In this document: positions 35,337 to 47,847 of the stretch, one piece after another | Numbering within the stretch: the stretch's first letter is position 1 | Layout: the number at the start of each line of letters is the position of its first letter | Assembly: GCA_036429605.1 (NCBI GenBank) | Contig: CM071589.1 | Coordinates: forward strand, 7,378,001 to 7,442,000 | Length of the DNA: 64,000 nucleotides | Reading direction: 5' to 3' | From: Cladobotryum mycophilum | Lineage: Eukaryota; Ascomycota; Sordariomycetes; Hypocreales; Hypocreaceae | Translations under genes and position numbers: made by a program | The notes under the pieces: generated by a model | Told to the model about the DNA's origin: nothing | Database searches by the model: none | The model's input: the letters and a program-made list of their open reading frames with translations, nothing else

Positions 35337-35461
35337 GACCTGGTTGATCCCGTCTGCAAGTCTACTATCTCATCAACAACATTCACAACATCCTTCAATC
35401 AACAATCATCACCAACAAACACTCAAACAACCACCACTCTCATCTACAACATCTCGCCAAT

Positions 35462-35937
35462 ATGCTTTTCATTCAGTCCCTCATTGTTGCTGCCTTCGCG
35501 GTTGCTCAGTCCTCCGCCGTGAGTAGCCCTAGATTTATGTTCATGCTACTGAGCAGTAACTGACGATGAGAAACAATATAGAGTGTCATTTTCACTGAAC
35601 CTGACTTCCAAGGTATTAACACGGTGGTTTCTGCCGACGCAATGTGCACCAAGCTCACTGGGCCATTGTAAGTGTTCACTATTGACTCTCAGATATCCAT
35701 TAGAATTGTGCTAACATGGTGTAGTGTCGACAATGTCCACTCTGTGGTGGCTGGCGACCACTTCAAGTGCGAGCTCTACTTGTAAGTGATGTGTGAATTC
35801 AGTGGTTCCAAGTAAATGGCTAATCAAGAGATAGTGATTTCGACTGCGCGAACCTCGCCGGAACCTACTATCAGTCTGAGTACCACCTCGCTGATGCGCC
35901 ATACAAGGCCATCCGATGCCTCCGTGATTCCCAGTAG
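35462..35937 (+). CDS. Small secreted beta/gamma-crystallin-like protein
   Basis: Four exons, 35462-35518, 35582-35667, 35725-35781 and 35835-35937, with introns of 53-63 nt sharing GTGAGT or GTAAGT donors, give 100 aa. Exon 1 is exactly the signal peptide (MLFIQSLIVAAFAVAQSSA). The mature part starts SVIFTEPDFQG, has four cysteines (ADAMC, FKCEL, DFDC, AIRC), and shows a pattern like one beta/gamma-crystallin unit: aromatic-rich first strand ending FQG, a Cys before KLTGP, VHSVVAG, then CELYxDFDC. It lacks a clear calcium site (N/D-N/D-x-x-S/T-S). Such proteins occur as fungal effectors, antimicrobials or spore-surface proteins; the fold call is by eye. The strong promoter suggests high expression under some condition. 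Confidence 0.75.
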
Positions 35938-37944
35938 GAGCCTTTATAAAAGGCGCTTGGGCCGAGACCGCAAGCTTCACGCGGACTCGGACCAACACAA
36001 GAGTTGGGATTAATTCATAACGGGGGCTTCGGTGCAGCGTTTACCGGTGATCTGAAGGCTTTCTCTGTAACTAGTGTGCAAATGCACGGTCAATAATACT
36101 GTTTCCCCTTTTTCATCTAAGCGACATTCCAAACTGCTGTGACATGGATTCAACATAGAATACAGATTCGATCTCGACGCCTTAATTGGCCTGCCTGTCT
36201 GGGTTCTTTCTGCTGGGTGCTTCAAGGCTACTCAGCTTGTGTTCTCTGAAGGGGTATTCTTTAATTTGCCCATCTCAGCTCGTAGACCGCTGGTTTGACT
36301 GTAGTAGAATAATTTACAACTGTTGTTTATTTGAGAGCTGAAGTTTCAAAAAACAGGTAGTGTCTGTCAAGATGCCAAGTTGGAATCAATTAACTCGTTG
36401 ACATGATTTGGTGAGTTGGATATTTAGTACGTAAATACATAGAGTTGGAATTATTTGTGTACATAGTGTTGTAGATGATCTTTGATGGCAAAGAGTGATA
36501 ACACTCAGAATAATTGCTAGCCTGATTTATAACTCTTAAAACGACTGATAGCGTTTGCTGGAGAAGTGGAACAGCCGAGGCGTAATTTTACCGCCAATAA
36601 GACGTACTGTTACAACCATTGAAACCATTCAGGCATTGGATATTAGTTGTGCAACCATATAGGTGTTTGTTGACAAAGACATACAGTGTCTTATGTATGC
36701 CATTGGTGTTTGGGTGACTTAATTCATATGTATGTCTCGGATTACGTATCACACTCCCCTCTTTGCACACTGCGTATGAAACAAGCAGTCGGAGAAATTT
36801 GTCGGTATACTTGCAATACTGAGTGGAGCACCAGGGCAAAGAAGGGGCTGATCGTTCTGGGGGAGGTTCTAGTGACGGAGGATTTGCGTTGCTGATGTGT
36901 GTCTTACACTAAGCCCAGGAGAAATTCACATCCTCCTCTCGACTTGTGCGACCATGAGACTGTTTATTTGATCTTGCACTTCTAGCACAACGAAGTTTTT
37001 TATCTGCCCCCCGCAGTTGTCATCGTCACTACGATGGATCGATGTTGTCAAACTCATGAATACAAGGAGATACAATCGGCCAGTCTGCATGCAATTATAT
37101 AATGTAGGCGATATCGGAACAAGGGTAGTAGCGGCGGAGATCTACGGAATATTAGTGAGATAGCTATTGCGATCCTAGACGTTCGTTTGATCAATGCATA
37201 GAGCATTCATCCATGGTGCAAGGGCTCCGTCGGGTTTTCTTAAGCGTCTGCAGTGCAGAATACAGATTCTCAGTGATGCCTATCCCGCCGATTGACGTGA
37301 CATGGAGCCCATTATTATCGTCGCTACCACTTTGGACAACACGGAGAGTCTTTGCAAATCGGAGTTTGTCCTCGCCTGGAAACTGATGCAGTTGGGGTCC
37401 CTGGTGTTGTGGACCTACGAGGCTTCAGAGATTTAACCCGGAATCTGAGACTGGAGGGGTCGGCGGCCAAGCAAAGCGTGGCGGTCGGGGGCTTGCAGTA
37501 AGTGGAGTAGCTGGATGTGAAATGCGCTTCTATGGTCCTCGGACTGGATGTTAAGTGGTGGATGCTGATGCTTCATTCTGAAGTTGGATGATTTGTAGAT
37601 TCATCACCGCCGGTACGAACATCACTACTAGGGTATGCCCGAGACCATTGTATCTTCCATTTTACGGACAGGTAAATGAGGGGAAAACTGCAGGTCTGTT
37701 TTGGAGCTGACATTCGTATAACACTGTTGACATGGATGCCCTTTAAATAAAGACTGACCCCCAAAAATATCCATATGAAATGGGGGTTTGGGTCCATACA
37801 GCCCTTTATTCGTGTGGTGCAGTGATTTGAGGTGAGGAAGCTACTTCCGGTATAAACTGGCAACTTGTTGAAGCTTGAAATATGATCAATACAGGAACCA
37901 TCTTGAGTCAGACCACCCAAGTCCCGATCACCCTTACTGGCCGA
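35938..37944. other. Gene-free region of about 2 kb
   Basis: AT-rich up to about 36800, then mixed. No frame longer than about 115 codons, and none with recognisable motifs. No RNA gene or repeat family is evident. Confidence 0.45.
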
Positions 37945-40900
37945 CTATGTAACAAACCTTTCGTTAATCGAAAAGTCAAACCTCAAAGTATTTACTATTT
38001 GTGAGGTGGTAGATTTTGTCAAAACATATCCGTTCAATAGTTGAAAGAAAGCACCCTCCCCTCTTACTGCCATCAGAGCTGATTCATAATCCTGGGGTAC
38101 AAACACCAAATGTTCATCGCCACGCTTGATCCATAGTCCCTCAATCGACATTAGATGGGAACAGCAAGTCGATAAGTCTGGTAGCGAAAGTGGTATTACA
38201 GCCTCGTTTATACGTAAGTGCGCCTTGCAGGGAAACAGATGAATACTGTGTATCCCTTTGGCCCACTCAAGACTTCTTTTAGGGTGGCAGTTTCTAAATT
38301 CCAGACCTCAAGTCTATGCTGACTAGTGAGAATAACAATGTTACCGTCAGTTGAGACTGAGTGGAGCCGATAATGGGAATCTAGGTAGAATTCTAGCTCA
38401 ATGTCACGCAGAATTGTTCCTGTGTGAGCATCCAAGAGCTCAATTTGAACTGGACGCTCAAATCCGTGTCTTTTAGACACTATAAGTCGGTCTTGCAGCA
38501 AGAATTCCATAGTGAATATCCTCTCAAAATCTCCTTGAAGTGAGTTTAAACGACCGGCTGCCTCAAGATTAAATATATACAACTGATCAGATGCAGCTGT
38601 AGTTGCCATGAGCTTAGAATCAAGCGAAAATGCCATTCTTAGGTGCGGTGTCTCAGGAATCTTGAGGTTATGGACCATTGCTCTGCTTCGAGTGTCCCAA
38701 ATTTGAATAGAATCATGAATGGTGATGACGGCAATGAGTTTACTGTCAGGAGAAAATTTGAACGGATCGCAGGGATGTTTATACCCCACATTAGTGATAT
38801 GAATCGCAGATGCTCCTGATTCGCAATCGAGTAGATCAAAAAGGTTGTGTCCCCCATTTGATGGCAATGAATTGACTGTTAGGTGAGAACTTTAGATGCT
38901 CAGCATGGCGCAGAGTGGTAAAGCTAAAAGTACGCAATATCGCCATGTTTTGAGTCTCCCAGATGCATAGTTCAGCTTTTGCGCTGCGTAGCCAGCTGGA
39001 TTCAAACAGCGGCAGGAAAGCGACAAAGTTACCGCAGTCAGAAGTTGTACTGGGACGTGGGCTATAAATGTCGGAACCAGTAGCGGAGTGAAGCCTGCTC
39101 AGAGATATGTCCCAGAATCGGATAGTATGGTCCATTAAGCTTGATGCTAGAAAGGTTCCATCCGGCGAAAACGCGATTTGTCTCAAGGGACTTGACGTGG
39201 AGCAACCCATAGTATGCGCCCTATGGCCCGATGCAACATCTAATAGTTCAATGCGAAAGCCAAAAGCGACGGCGAGGACTCGGTCGTTGGGTGAAAACGC
39301 GATGTCCTCAAGGCCCTGTCCTCGCTTCACCCGAAAACGCCATCGCCACCGCCTCGTGCTCGTCTTCGCATCATAAAGCTCGATGGCCCTGTTTGTTCCC
39401 ATGCCAATTAAATGACCGCCTGCTAAATACTTGAATGATTTAATACCCTTTGATGTTTTGATGAAAACGCAATCGTTTTGTCCTGTTTCAGCATCCAAGA
39501 GATGGATCTCGTTCTGGGTCCGATAGACAACATGCTGGTCATTGGGTGAGAATAAAACGTCCTCCGGAAATCTGAGGCCATGAAATTCCCATAGCTTAAC
39601 ACGTCTTGCCCTACTCCACAACGGAATGCTCCATAGCGAAATGCTTTCATGCGAGATTGCTGCAAGCGATGATCCGTTTAGTGAGAATGCAACACTAATG
39701 ACTCCATCATGCTTCAAAACTCCCTGGGCAGCACCAGTTATAGAGTTCCATAGCTGAACTGTACCATCAGACGGTCTGCAGGCGGCAAGATGGCCTTTGT
39801 GAGAGATGGCAATCGAACCCGTGTAGTTGGAATGGTCCTTAAGAACACGCTGCTTTGCACCGGTGACAGCATCCCATAGCCAAACAGTTCCGTCTGTGCA
39901 CCCAGATGCTAGAATTCTACCATTAGGTGAGAAAACAAATGACTCGACATTGTCTGGATGCCACAGAACCTGTGTATACAGCGTCCAGGTTTGACGCCTC
40001 TGAGAAAAGGGTGTGATCCAAGTTGGAATCTGATTCTGGTATATTTGACGTATTAGGCTCTGCTCTGGGCTAAATATGAGCACCGAGCAGTACACTTGCA
40101 ACGGTGCTTCCTCAATAATAGCACTATACTCAAGTGCAAACCGCTTTGCGTCATGTACGATTGCCCTCAGCGCCACCGTGGCATCCCTTGCCTTCTTATT
40201 CACAAGACTTTTCATTCGCTTCCATAAGTCTTGAGGGCTACTCTGAGGATCATCCTCCCCAAACACATTACCTAGCAAAGATTGAAGATTTGCCAACATG
40301 GTCATCCCTTCGGATAGTCGACCTAAAAGAGCAAGGACTTCAAGCCACGCAAGAAAATGGGTCTGAAAGAAGTCTAATATGCTGTCATACTTTTTCCAAT
40401 GCAACCCACATTGTTGTAGATGCTGGATCCAGTAGCTGCAGGCATATTGGACTGGAAGAGGGATACATGCGTCCACTTGTGCTTTAGAAATATCCCGCGT
40501 CTTTGTCCCTGGCTTTTTCAGTTTGCACATATCTTTGTGTAGAGCATGACGCATGACTACCAAACAGCGTTCAAACAGATGTTCATGCAACTCTTTGACA
40601 GAAATTGCAAATGCTTCGTTTGAACATCTGCTCGGATCAAGAAGAAAATCTCTGAAAGAGGGATGGAGGACATCAATATGTTTTCCGTCTTCCTCCGAAA
40701 CCTCCAAAACAGATCCAAGGCTATCGAGCACCGAGATTGCTGCTGCTCTCGGCCCGCCAACCACAGCAACGAGACCCCTCAGGGTGAACGTATCAAACAA
40801 TACCACAATTGATCCAACAACTTTTTGAAATCTTTTCTGTAGTAGAGCGATTTCTCCAGGGTCTAATTGCTCGTTGAACGAGTACTCCAAAACTGTAAGG

Positions 40901-42054
40901 TACATGTAGTCAAGTCCTTTTTCTGCTTTAGAGGTAGAAGGCCCGGTCGTGAACAAATCAGTAAGCCGCTTTTCTGCGAGACTGCCCCCTTCATTGATAA
41001 ATCGACAGGCTGTAGCAGCGTAGATGAACAGCCCATGAGACTTTAGCACGAGAGACTGAATCACCTCATTAGACGTTATGGTCGCATCTAGGCCGTGTCG
41101 CTCGGATATTTGCGTAAGTCGATGATGATAGTATATCTTCAAGTCGCCATCCACGATGGACTGTTCAATTCCATGAAGGACAAAATCTTGGTGCGCATTG
41201 ATAGATATACTGCCAAAGCCAAGGTTGACTGGTCGATCCGGTCTGCTTGTAACGAATATTCGAAGTGGTATATTTTTGACGGCTCCAATAGCGCTCGCAA
41301 AGCACTCGATCAACATTGCCATGTCCCTTTCGTTGTCACATTCGTCAAGAGCATCAACGATGATGAGAAGTGGGGACGGGGCAGAGGTAGTAGAATCCAT
41401 TAAACTTAGAGGCTCCATGACAAGCTTCTCCCACTGATCATATAATCCGAGGTGATTAACCCGAGGATTTGATGTCGAAGCTTCTATGATATGTTGCTGT
41501 AATTCTAGGGAATACTCCGCAAGCTGGACAGCCATGGTAGTCGCAAACTTCCTAGTCGACGCGAGGTCGCCACCACCTCTAGAAAAGAAAAAGCTTGCTC
41601 CTAACTGCTTCTTTTTATAATATTCACGAGCAAGAGTCAGGGAAATTGTAGATTTTCCGGTACCGGCCATACCATTCAGCCAATAGATGCTCTTTTCGCT
41701 ACCACAATAGATCCATGTCCGAATATCAGAGAGAACCTCCTCCCGCGTATGTTGAAGGCAACCAGAAGTATACTGTTTGCCCACCGCGTCAAAGCTGGCG
41801 TCGGGTAGGTAGTCAAGTTTCAATTCTTGAGGAGGGCCGGCTAGTTGAAAGTAAGTCTCTTTCAATGCAACAAATGCCGTGGCTCATAGGCATAGAGGTA
41901 AAAGCACACCAGATATATTAACGTCACCGTGGTGGCTGGAAATGTTGATGCTGCCTTGGTAGTTGGTAATATCGACATTGCCTTGTTGGATCTGGGTATT
42001 GTCACGGAATATGTTGTGCGAGATCACTCGCGAATTCTCGCCGTTGTTCATCAT
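37945..42054 (-). CDS. NACHT-WD40 NLR-like protein with N-terminal repeat motif; two frame breaks
   Basis: Exon 1 (42054-41910) encodes 48 residues ending in the 9-residue triple repeat described separately; a 69-nt intron leads to the main exon starting 41840. The NACHT domain has Walker A GMAGTGKS (residues 105-112), LLIIVDALDECDN and IFVTSRPDRP. A helical linker follows, then WD40 repeats (FSPNGRILASGCTDGTVWLW, FSPNDRVLAVAFG, FSPDGTFLASSLMDHTIRFW). The frame changes twice: at the C5 run 38851-38855 and near 38254-38259. Between them WD40 sequence is good (FKFSPDSKLIAV), and after the second break the usual NLR ending resumes (MSIEGLWIKRGDEHLVFVPQ). Exon lengths sum to 4,041 nt, a multiple of three, so the two shifts compensate. 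If both shifts are sequence errors the protein is about 1,346 aa. Such NLRs mediate non-self recognition; the repeats bind ligand. Confidence 0.75.
38851..38855. other. Frame break at a C5 run in the WD40 NLR gene
   Basis: The coding strand reads ATC AAA TGG GGG ACA to a TGA; with one G fewer it continues as WGHNLFDLLDCES into the next WD40 repeat. An alternative 61-nt intron here has a poor donor (GTCAAT) and no branch site, so a base error or true frameshift is preferred. Confidence 0.6.
41911..41985 (-). repeat. 27-bp coding repeat: three 9-residue G-x-[VI]-x-I units
   Basis: Residues 24-48 of the WD40 NLR read QGNVDITNY, QGSINISSH, HGDVNIS: three units of nine residues with Gly, a beta-branched residue, Asp/Asn and Ile at fixed positions. 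It is entirely within the small first exon. The pattern resembles beta-arc amyloid signalling motifs placed before NACHT in other fungal NLRs. Confidence 0.8.
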
Positions 42055-43235
42055 TTCTCACTATAAGCGGGGTCCAGAATAAGACAGTATAGTAGGGATC
42101 GAGCAACCAGCTATTGGGGTAGAAAGGTGATATTAAACGTGGTTACAAGATGGAAGACATTGTGACAGCCCAACGCGTGGGGCCAAGTATAAAGATGCCC
42201 AACTTACTAATGGAGGTCGAAGGTGACACAACATGGCGGGCCTGCATACAGCCACTCATTGGATAATATGCACAAAGGAGAGGACGCCTCATTAAATTGA
42301 GAAAATGTCATTTACGCTATTTGTAGACTTTATTACATACACGACTGTATCTGTATCACATAATGAATACCCAGAGGTACTTATTTTCCTTACAGAATTG
42401 CTACAAGTCATGATCCTAGCTAAATATTCTATTTAAGCTCAAATAGAGGTAGCTCAAGACACAAATCTGATAATGATTGGACAATTTTGAATTGGCATCA
42501 TCTTAGCTTCGACACATCGAAATCTAGTCTGTGATGTTAAATTAATATAGTCTATGAAAGTGATTAACGGACCCTGCCATCAACGCTTGAGGCGTCTAAG
42601 TCGGGATCACCCTATATATTTAGTCTCCGGCGACAACCCGTCTTCATCGTCCATCTCAGAGCTTCTAGCTATCCGTGTGACGCCAAGGGCAGTAGGTTTT
42701 CTGTTGTCGGGGTCGTGTTCGAGGCATGCTTCTTATAAAACATCTAGAAACTTAGTGCAGCGGACAAGCTGCGCATTCGTTAAACCTTCAACCCCCCCCC
42801 GGGAGAGTGTTGTGTCGCAGCATTCACCTTGCAGTAGTAGTTTAAACAACTAAACATGTCATAAATGGCCGAATATTACATATATCCACATATTATCCCA
42901 TTCTCTATGGATAATATAGACATGCGCTTTCGGCATGATTACCGCTTAGCTCACTGGCCCTCATATACTGCCTTTGGGATTACGTCTTGGGCCACCGTGA
43001 TGCACCACAATCATTAAGCAATTTGAGAATTCCGACTCGAATTAGCATTCAGATTCATTTTGACTACAAATCATCGTTTACTAGAGTATCTTGAGACCTA
43101 AAACAAGATAGGTTCGCAGATCACCCTGCCAAAAAAATATATTCTTCAGTTTCTTTACTGGTTCTATTAAATAGCTTTCTAAAGACATTACACAGTACAA
43201 CGCCAGGAATTAGCCAGAACGATAGGAATCTGGTC
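42055..43235. other. Gene-free spacer
   Basis: Promoter region of the WD40 NLR and 3' side of the Thr-rich protein gene. A C9 homopolymer lies at 42792-42800. No supported gene. Confidence 0.45.
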
Positions 43236-44722
43236 CTAAATACGATACCAGTGACCATTCGGCCCAATTGGTGGATACTGACACTGGATTTCAGTTTGAT
43301 CCCAGGTCTTGCTTTCAGGACCTCCGCCAGTCATGCACCACAAGCCGACGGGGGAAACGGGGTCAGTATGTGCCACCCAGATTTGAACACATGACGAGTC
43401 AGAAGCGCACAGCGCCGCGCACCACTGGAAGATGCCCTCAAAGGTGATGGGTATTCCACTGACATCGCTATTGAGGGTGAGATAGTTGTAGGGGATACAT
43501 TTGTTGTTATACGAGAAAACATGGTGGTACTGCCTGCCTGTCACGGTAACAGTTTCGGTTTCGGTCTTCGTCGTATATGATACTGGTTGTACTGTTGCCG
43601 TAATGGTCGCGCGGGCAGTTTCCGTCGAAGTTACAGGAGGGCCAGTGCTTGTAGTAGTGCTTGAAGAGGTGCTGGTAACAGTCTTAATGTCAGGTTTTTG
43701 GTCACAAGGGAGTGAATGAGTGCACAATTCAGTAGCTAGGTCGTAGCTATCTCGCAGGTAGGTCTCAATTGGTGACGGTTTCAATTCTTGCCCTTCTAAT
43801 TCCTTGATCAACGGCCGCGCCTCAAGGCGCGCGCCGCTGGTCGGCGTCGGAAAAACCTTCTTCCTTCCACTCTTACACAGCTCATGACACTTAATAACCG
43901 TTGCAATTGTCGGCGAGACAGTCGCGGTAAAGGACAAGGTTGCGGTCGGCCTGATCGTCTTCGTTACTGTCGTGGTTTTGATCACCGTTGGCGATGGGAC
44001 GTAGCAGCTGCAAGCTGTTGAAATGACATTTGAGGCGAAAATCTTGAGTCCTGAGGAAGAGTAAGTAAGATGATAGCAGTGAGGGAGGGGGTGATGAGCC
44101 GTACCAGGCGGAATGACAACGCGCGGATTCGCATTCGGCTCGCGTGGCAATACCTCGTCGCGCTTGAGAGGACCACCAACTCGGGGGTAAGTAGTAGATG
44201 TTCTGCATGACCATGTCAGAGCGACTCGATCAAGGGGCTTCAGGGATGTACAAACACCGTATTGGTTTTCGTTACAGTAACAATAATCGGGTTTGTGATT
44301 GTGTTTATGTCGCTTATAGCACACAGTACGTCAGCATCTTTTATCCTAGGTTGGAGGTGGTTAAATGTAGAGAGCCTTTACGTTATTGTAGCAGTCACTG
44401 TGTTAGTTGGTCCATCAACCACGACAGTTGATATGACCTGAACAACCACTGTGTTTATGTTCGTAACCGTTTGACCGTTCGTCAATGTCGCCGTGGCGGA
44501 TATAGTTGTCGGGATAGTTTTCGTCACCGTTGCTGTGCGGATACATGTCTCGGTTGAGATGTGGAGGAAGCTGCTGCAAAAGGCTGTTGCTCTGAGGAGC
44601 TTGACGGCCGATAGTGCGACGTTATTGTTGCATGATCTGAGATCCCGGGTATCAAGTAGAGGTTGGGGCGCCGCAGCCACGAGCGTGGCGAGTAGGGCAA
44701 TTCTGAGAGTGTTGAAGTGCAT
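43236..44722 (-). CDS. Secreted Thr/Val-rich wall-type protein with C-terminal PAN/apple-like region
   Basis: The first exon (44722 to about 44382) encodes a signal peptide (MHFNTLRIALLATLVAAAPQ), a Cys-containing block (CNNNVALSAVKLLRATAFC) and repeated TVTKTIPTT-like sequence. Downstream exons encode NVISTACSCYVPSP, TTTVTKTIRPTATLSFTATV, a linker, another Thr-rich stretch (SSSTTTSTGPPVTSTETA) and a C-terminal Cys-rich part (NNKCIPYNYLTL, FQWCAALCASDSSCVQIWVA) resembling PAN/apple domains. An intron at about 44107-44052 is clear. The junction between 44381 and about 44220 is not: the good donor GTAAAG at 44381 and acceptor at 44313 give the wrong phase, so the middle exon may be mis-modelled or this may be two genes. 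Ser/Thr-rich modules are O-glycosylated and sit in the cell wall; function is unknown. Confidence 0.6.
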
Positions 44723-44805
44723 CGTGATATCTGGACTTTACTCTGAACGTGTGGAGATCAGGTAGAAACCCGGTTCGGGTTTTCAAGACAGGGACGACTT
44801 TGCTC

Positions 44806-44814
44806 TTTTATATA
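44806..44814 (-). promoter_or_regulatory. TATA box of the Thr-rich protein gene
   Basis: TATATAAAA on the - strand about 85 bp upstream of the ATG at 44722 fits a core promoter and supports that start. Confidence 0.5.
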
Positions 44815-45876
44815 CCAACATCTCTTTCTTCAGCATTAACCCTGGCAGTCTAGCAAAAACGTGGAGAGACATTCCGTTCACACTATTGGAAATAAGTATC
44901 CATGCGCTGCCTCTTCCTGACCTGGCGTCTTCAGCTTGGTCCGCCACGCTCTCCGCCGGCAGTTATTTGTCTCCTACGGTTGACTGACACACGGCTGATG
45001 CTGCGCTAGCAGCAAACTATTGCCGAGTGATGATCTTTTTGGGACAGTCATGCATGCGCCCAAGATGCTCGAGACCTGTTAACGCCATCCGTTTGTAGCT
45101 ATAATTTACGAAGAGAGTAAGTCTCTACACGGCTCTTAAATTAAGGTTATAATTAGAGATAAATAATTCTTGAGAACTATTTTCGGCAGATCAAACATGG
45201 TATTAGATCTATGCTCTACATCTGTTGATTCTACGTTACAGGGATTCGGGATTTGTAGCGCAGAGAGAAAAGAAAGAATGAAAGAGAAACAGCGACATGG
45301 CCCCTGGATTTGCATTCTAGTACGGAAGAAGATCGCAGGCACAACTTTCAGATTGGAAGGGAAAACATCCGTGAATTGCATCAGCCCCAGCTGGCAAATC
45401 TTGGCACAAGCGCCTCCAATTACAACATCAATTTAAAGTACTTGCGCAACAGTTTCGCATTGACCATCGTCGCCCAAATGGACAGAATGAATGAACACTA
45501 CCGACGCCACGAGATATTTATATCATTTCTAAGGCGTTTAAACCATCAAGAAAATAAACGTACAGGCGTCATAGCACCCCTCTCCCCTCTACAAAATGAG
45601 CCAGCGATTCTATCTTGCATCTTGCTATTTGACAGAAACGAAATGAAATGATGATAAGCGATCCAGATTCAGTTTATAGAGAGATGGTATTGAACGTGGA
45701 CATTTGTCACCGTGTGATGTACTGTTTACGATATGGCCATGTTCTACTGCAGTTGTGTTCATTTAATTCTATTATTTCACCGTCAAGCACATGAATGCGC
45801 TTCATTTCGGTGGCTTACAACGATGTTGGAATATTTTGTCAACCCAAATCGCATATCAAGGCTCCAATATCACAGG
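44815..45876. other. Gene-free spacer
   Basis: Only short frames with no family resemblance are seen. The aldo-keto reductase 3' end follows. Confidence 0.45.
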
Positions 45877-47034
45877 TTATTTGTCAGAGTTCACCTCCTC
45901 GACATCGCTGCTCACGAGAACCCACAAACTCTCTACAGCCTCCAAAACAGCCCCTTCCAGCGGGCCTCTACGAGCATCTGCCACATTGGATTCCAATTGA
46001 ACCATCCTCTTGGCGCCAATGATGATGGCATCCCCGTCCTGCAAAGCCGAGTGATGTATTACCCAACGGAGGGCAGCTTCCTGCACCGACAGCTTGGGGC
46101 TTGAAGCCTCGCATGCGGCTTTGAGCTTTCTGATGGCCTCGTGCATAATGGGCTTGTCAAAAGTTGTAACGTACAGCGCAAGGGTTCCTTCACCCCTCCA
46201 TCGTGTACGTTCCAGCATAACTGGGTTGGCGTTATCGGTAGAGGATGTGACCTTGCCGGTTAGAAAGCCTCCGGCGAGGGGGCTAAGTAACATGGTTAGT
46301 CGTAGAAGTAGTCGCGAGACACATATCATTGCTTTCAACTTTTGGAAAATATGGCAGTGGGACAAAGGTGCAGATGATGCTCACCTAAAAGCGAAGAATA
46401 CGCAATTATGTCGTCGGAGGAGAGGTATCAGATCCTTCTCGGGAAATCGGTACAGGGCGTTATAGCAGCCTTGATATACCGCTGGCTTGATGTATCCTTT
46501 CTCGTCGCAGACGGCAAAGTACTCTTCCAGTTGGGTAGCAGAGTAGTTACACAATCCGAGCTAGGGGTCCAGATTAGGTCACTCCAAGCCCAGTTGTCCT
46601 CTCAAAACACTCACTCGGTCAAATGTCCCAGCCAAGTATTGCTCGTGAAAGTTGGCTGCTTGGTCTGCTATTGGCGTGAGAGGATCAGGTCCATGTGCAT
46701 ACAAGGTTCTCAGCTTGTCCGCGCCAATCAGGTTTAGAGTCTTGGTAACGCTCTTGTTGATATTCTCTTTGGATAATGTGGGAGCATCTTTGCGGTGTAT
46801 AATTTTCGAATCAATAGTGAAGCCTTTTTTGGCGGCCTCGCTTTGGCCAAGAACTGTCTCTGTACTCCACGCATGCCCAGGAGGGTACCCAGCGGCGGAG
46901 TCAAGTTCAGTCACTCCCAATCTCTGGAGTGCCGAGTACAGCTCGACGGCCTCTTCAGGTGTTTCCCATTCGTCTGAATAGACACCCTTTGACTCACCGA
47001 TGCCAGCTGCGCCGAATACCAAACGAGGCGCCAT
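45877..47034 (-). CDS. Aldo-keto reductase, AKR7-like (aflatoxin aldehyde reductase type)
   Basis: Three exons, 47034-46615, 46560-46385 and 46282-45877, join in phase to give 333 aa. The start MAPRLVFGAAGIGE is the usual one for fungal members; the frame is open further upstream but without conserved sequence. The AKR tetrad is visible: Asp and Tyr in VTELDSAAGYPPG, Lys in TIDSKIIH, His in LYAHGPDP. NADPH-pocket landmarks follow: LCNYSATQLEEYFAVC, AVYQGCYNALYRF, FFAFSPLAGGFLTGK and the closing IIIGAKRMVQLESNV. Both introns have GTGAGT or GTGAGC donors. AKR7 enzymes reduce aldehydes and dicarbonyls with NADPH in the cytosol. No biosynthetic neighbours are visible, so a detoxification role is the default inference. 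Confidence 0.9.
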
Positions 47035-47847
47035 GATGTCTCTTGATGCTTCAAAATGAAGGTAAGAAATACGCGTTGGGGAGAATAGATGACGAACGTT
47101 GTCAGACGTAATATTAGAAGAGGGGTTTCTTACAAATGCCACCGGTACGGCATGGTTCATGATCGGTAATGCCCGAAGCTGACTCATCTGTATTAACTTG
47201 AGGAGGAAGAAATCCTTTCTGATAGTCCAGTCCACTAGATGTAATAAAGGCTAAACTCGAATTACCCTTCAAATATCTTCAGTCACGATATTAACGCCAC
47301 GGAGGGCAAACCACCACCTCTAGATGCAAGAACGAGGACTATGGAACGTCTCTCCCAACACGGGACAAAATTACGACAAAAGCCCAAGGGTTGATAACCT
47401 TTGCGAGGTAAATAAATGCCATTATGATCTAAGAAGGCCTTTCATCCAAGTAGAGAGAGATGCAGTTCTTGGTATATAATCGATTCAACTGCGAATCATT
47501 GATGGATTTTCGGGATGTCGCTGTCTCATCCGCGTGTAAGCAACAAGTAACTGGAGTAACTGGAGCTGAGGAGGGTGGTCAGTTGGAGGGGCAATCACCC
47601 CGCCATCGACGGAAACGATCAACACGGATGCACACCAGAATACAAAACGTCCGTGGCTACCTCTATCCAGACACTGACACTTGGAGCTTCATCTCTCCCT
47701 CATATTTTCAACTTAGTAGTGCACAGAACAAGTGGCACTTCTTGTAACAAAAGCATTTACATCTACACCTCATCTACAGGTCAAGCGAGAAGACAGCGCT
47801 AGATCCATGAGGTGCAATGATGCTGCTCGCTTCCATCAATCGTCGAA
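47035..47847. other. Gene-free spacer
   Basis: Divergent region between the aldo-keto reductase and the tRNA gene. I see no other feature. Confidence 0.45.

Noticed and set aside
38836..38905. A 61-nt intron in the WD40 NLR instead of a frame break
   Set aside because: The donor would be GTCAAT, there is no branch site, and splicing would delete a WD40 strand; a one-base change at the C5 run gives a better repeat.
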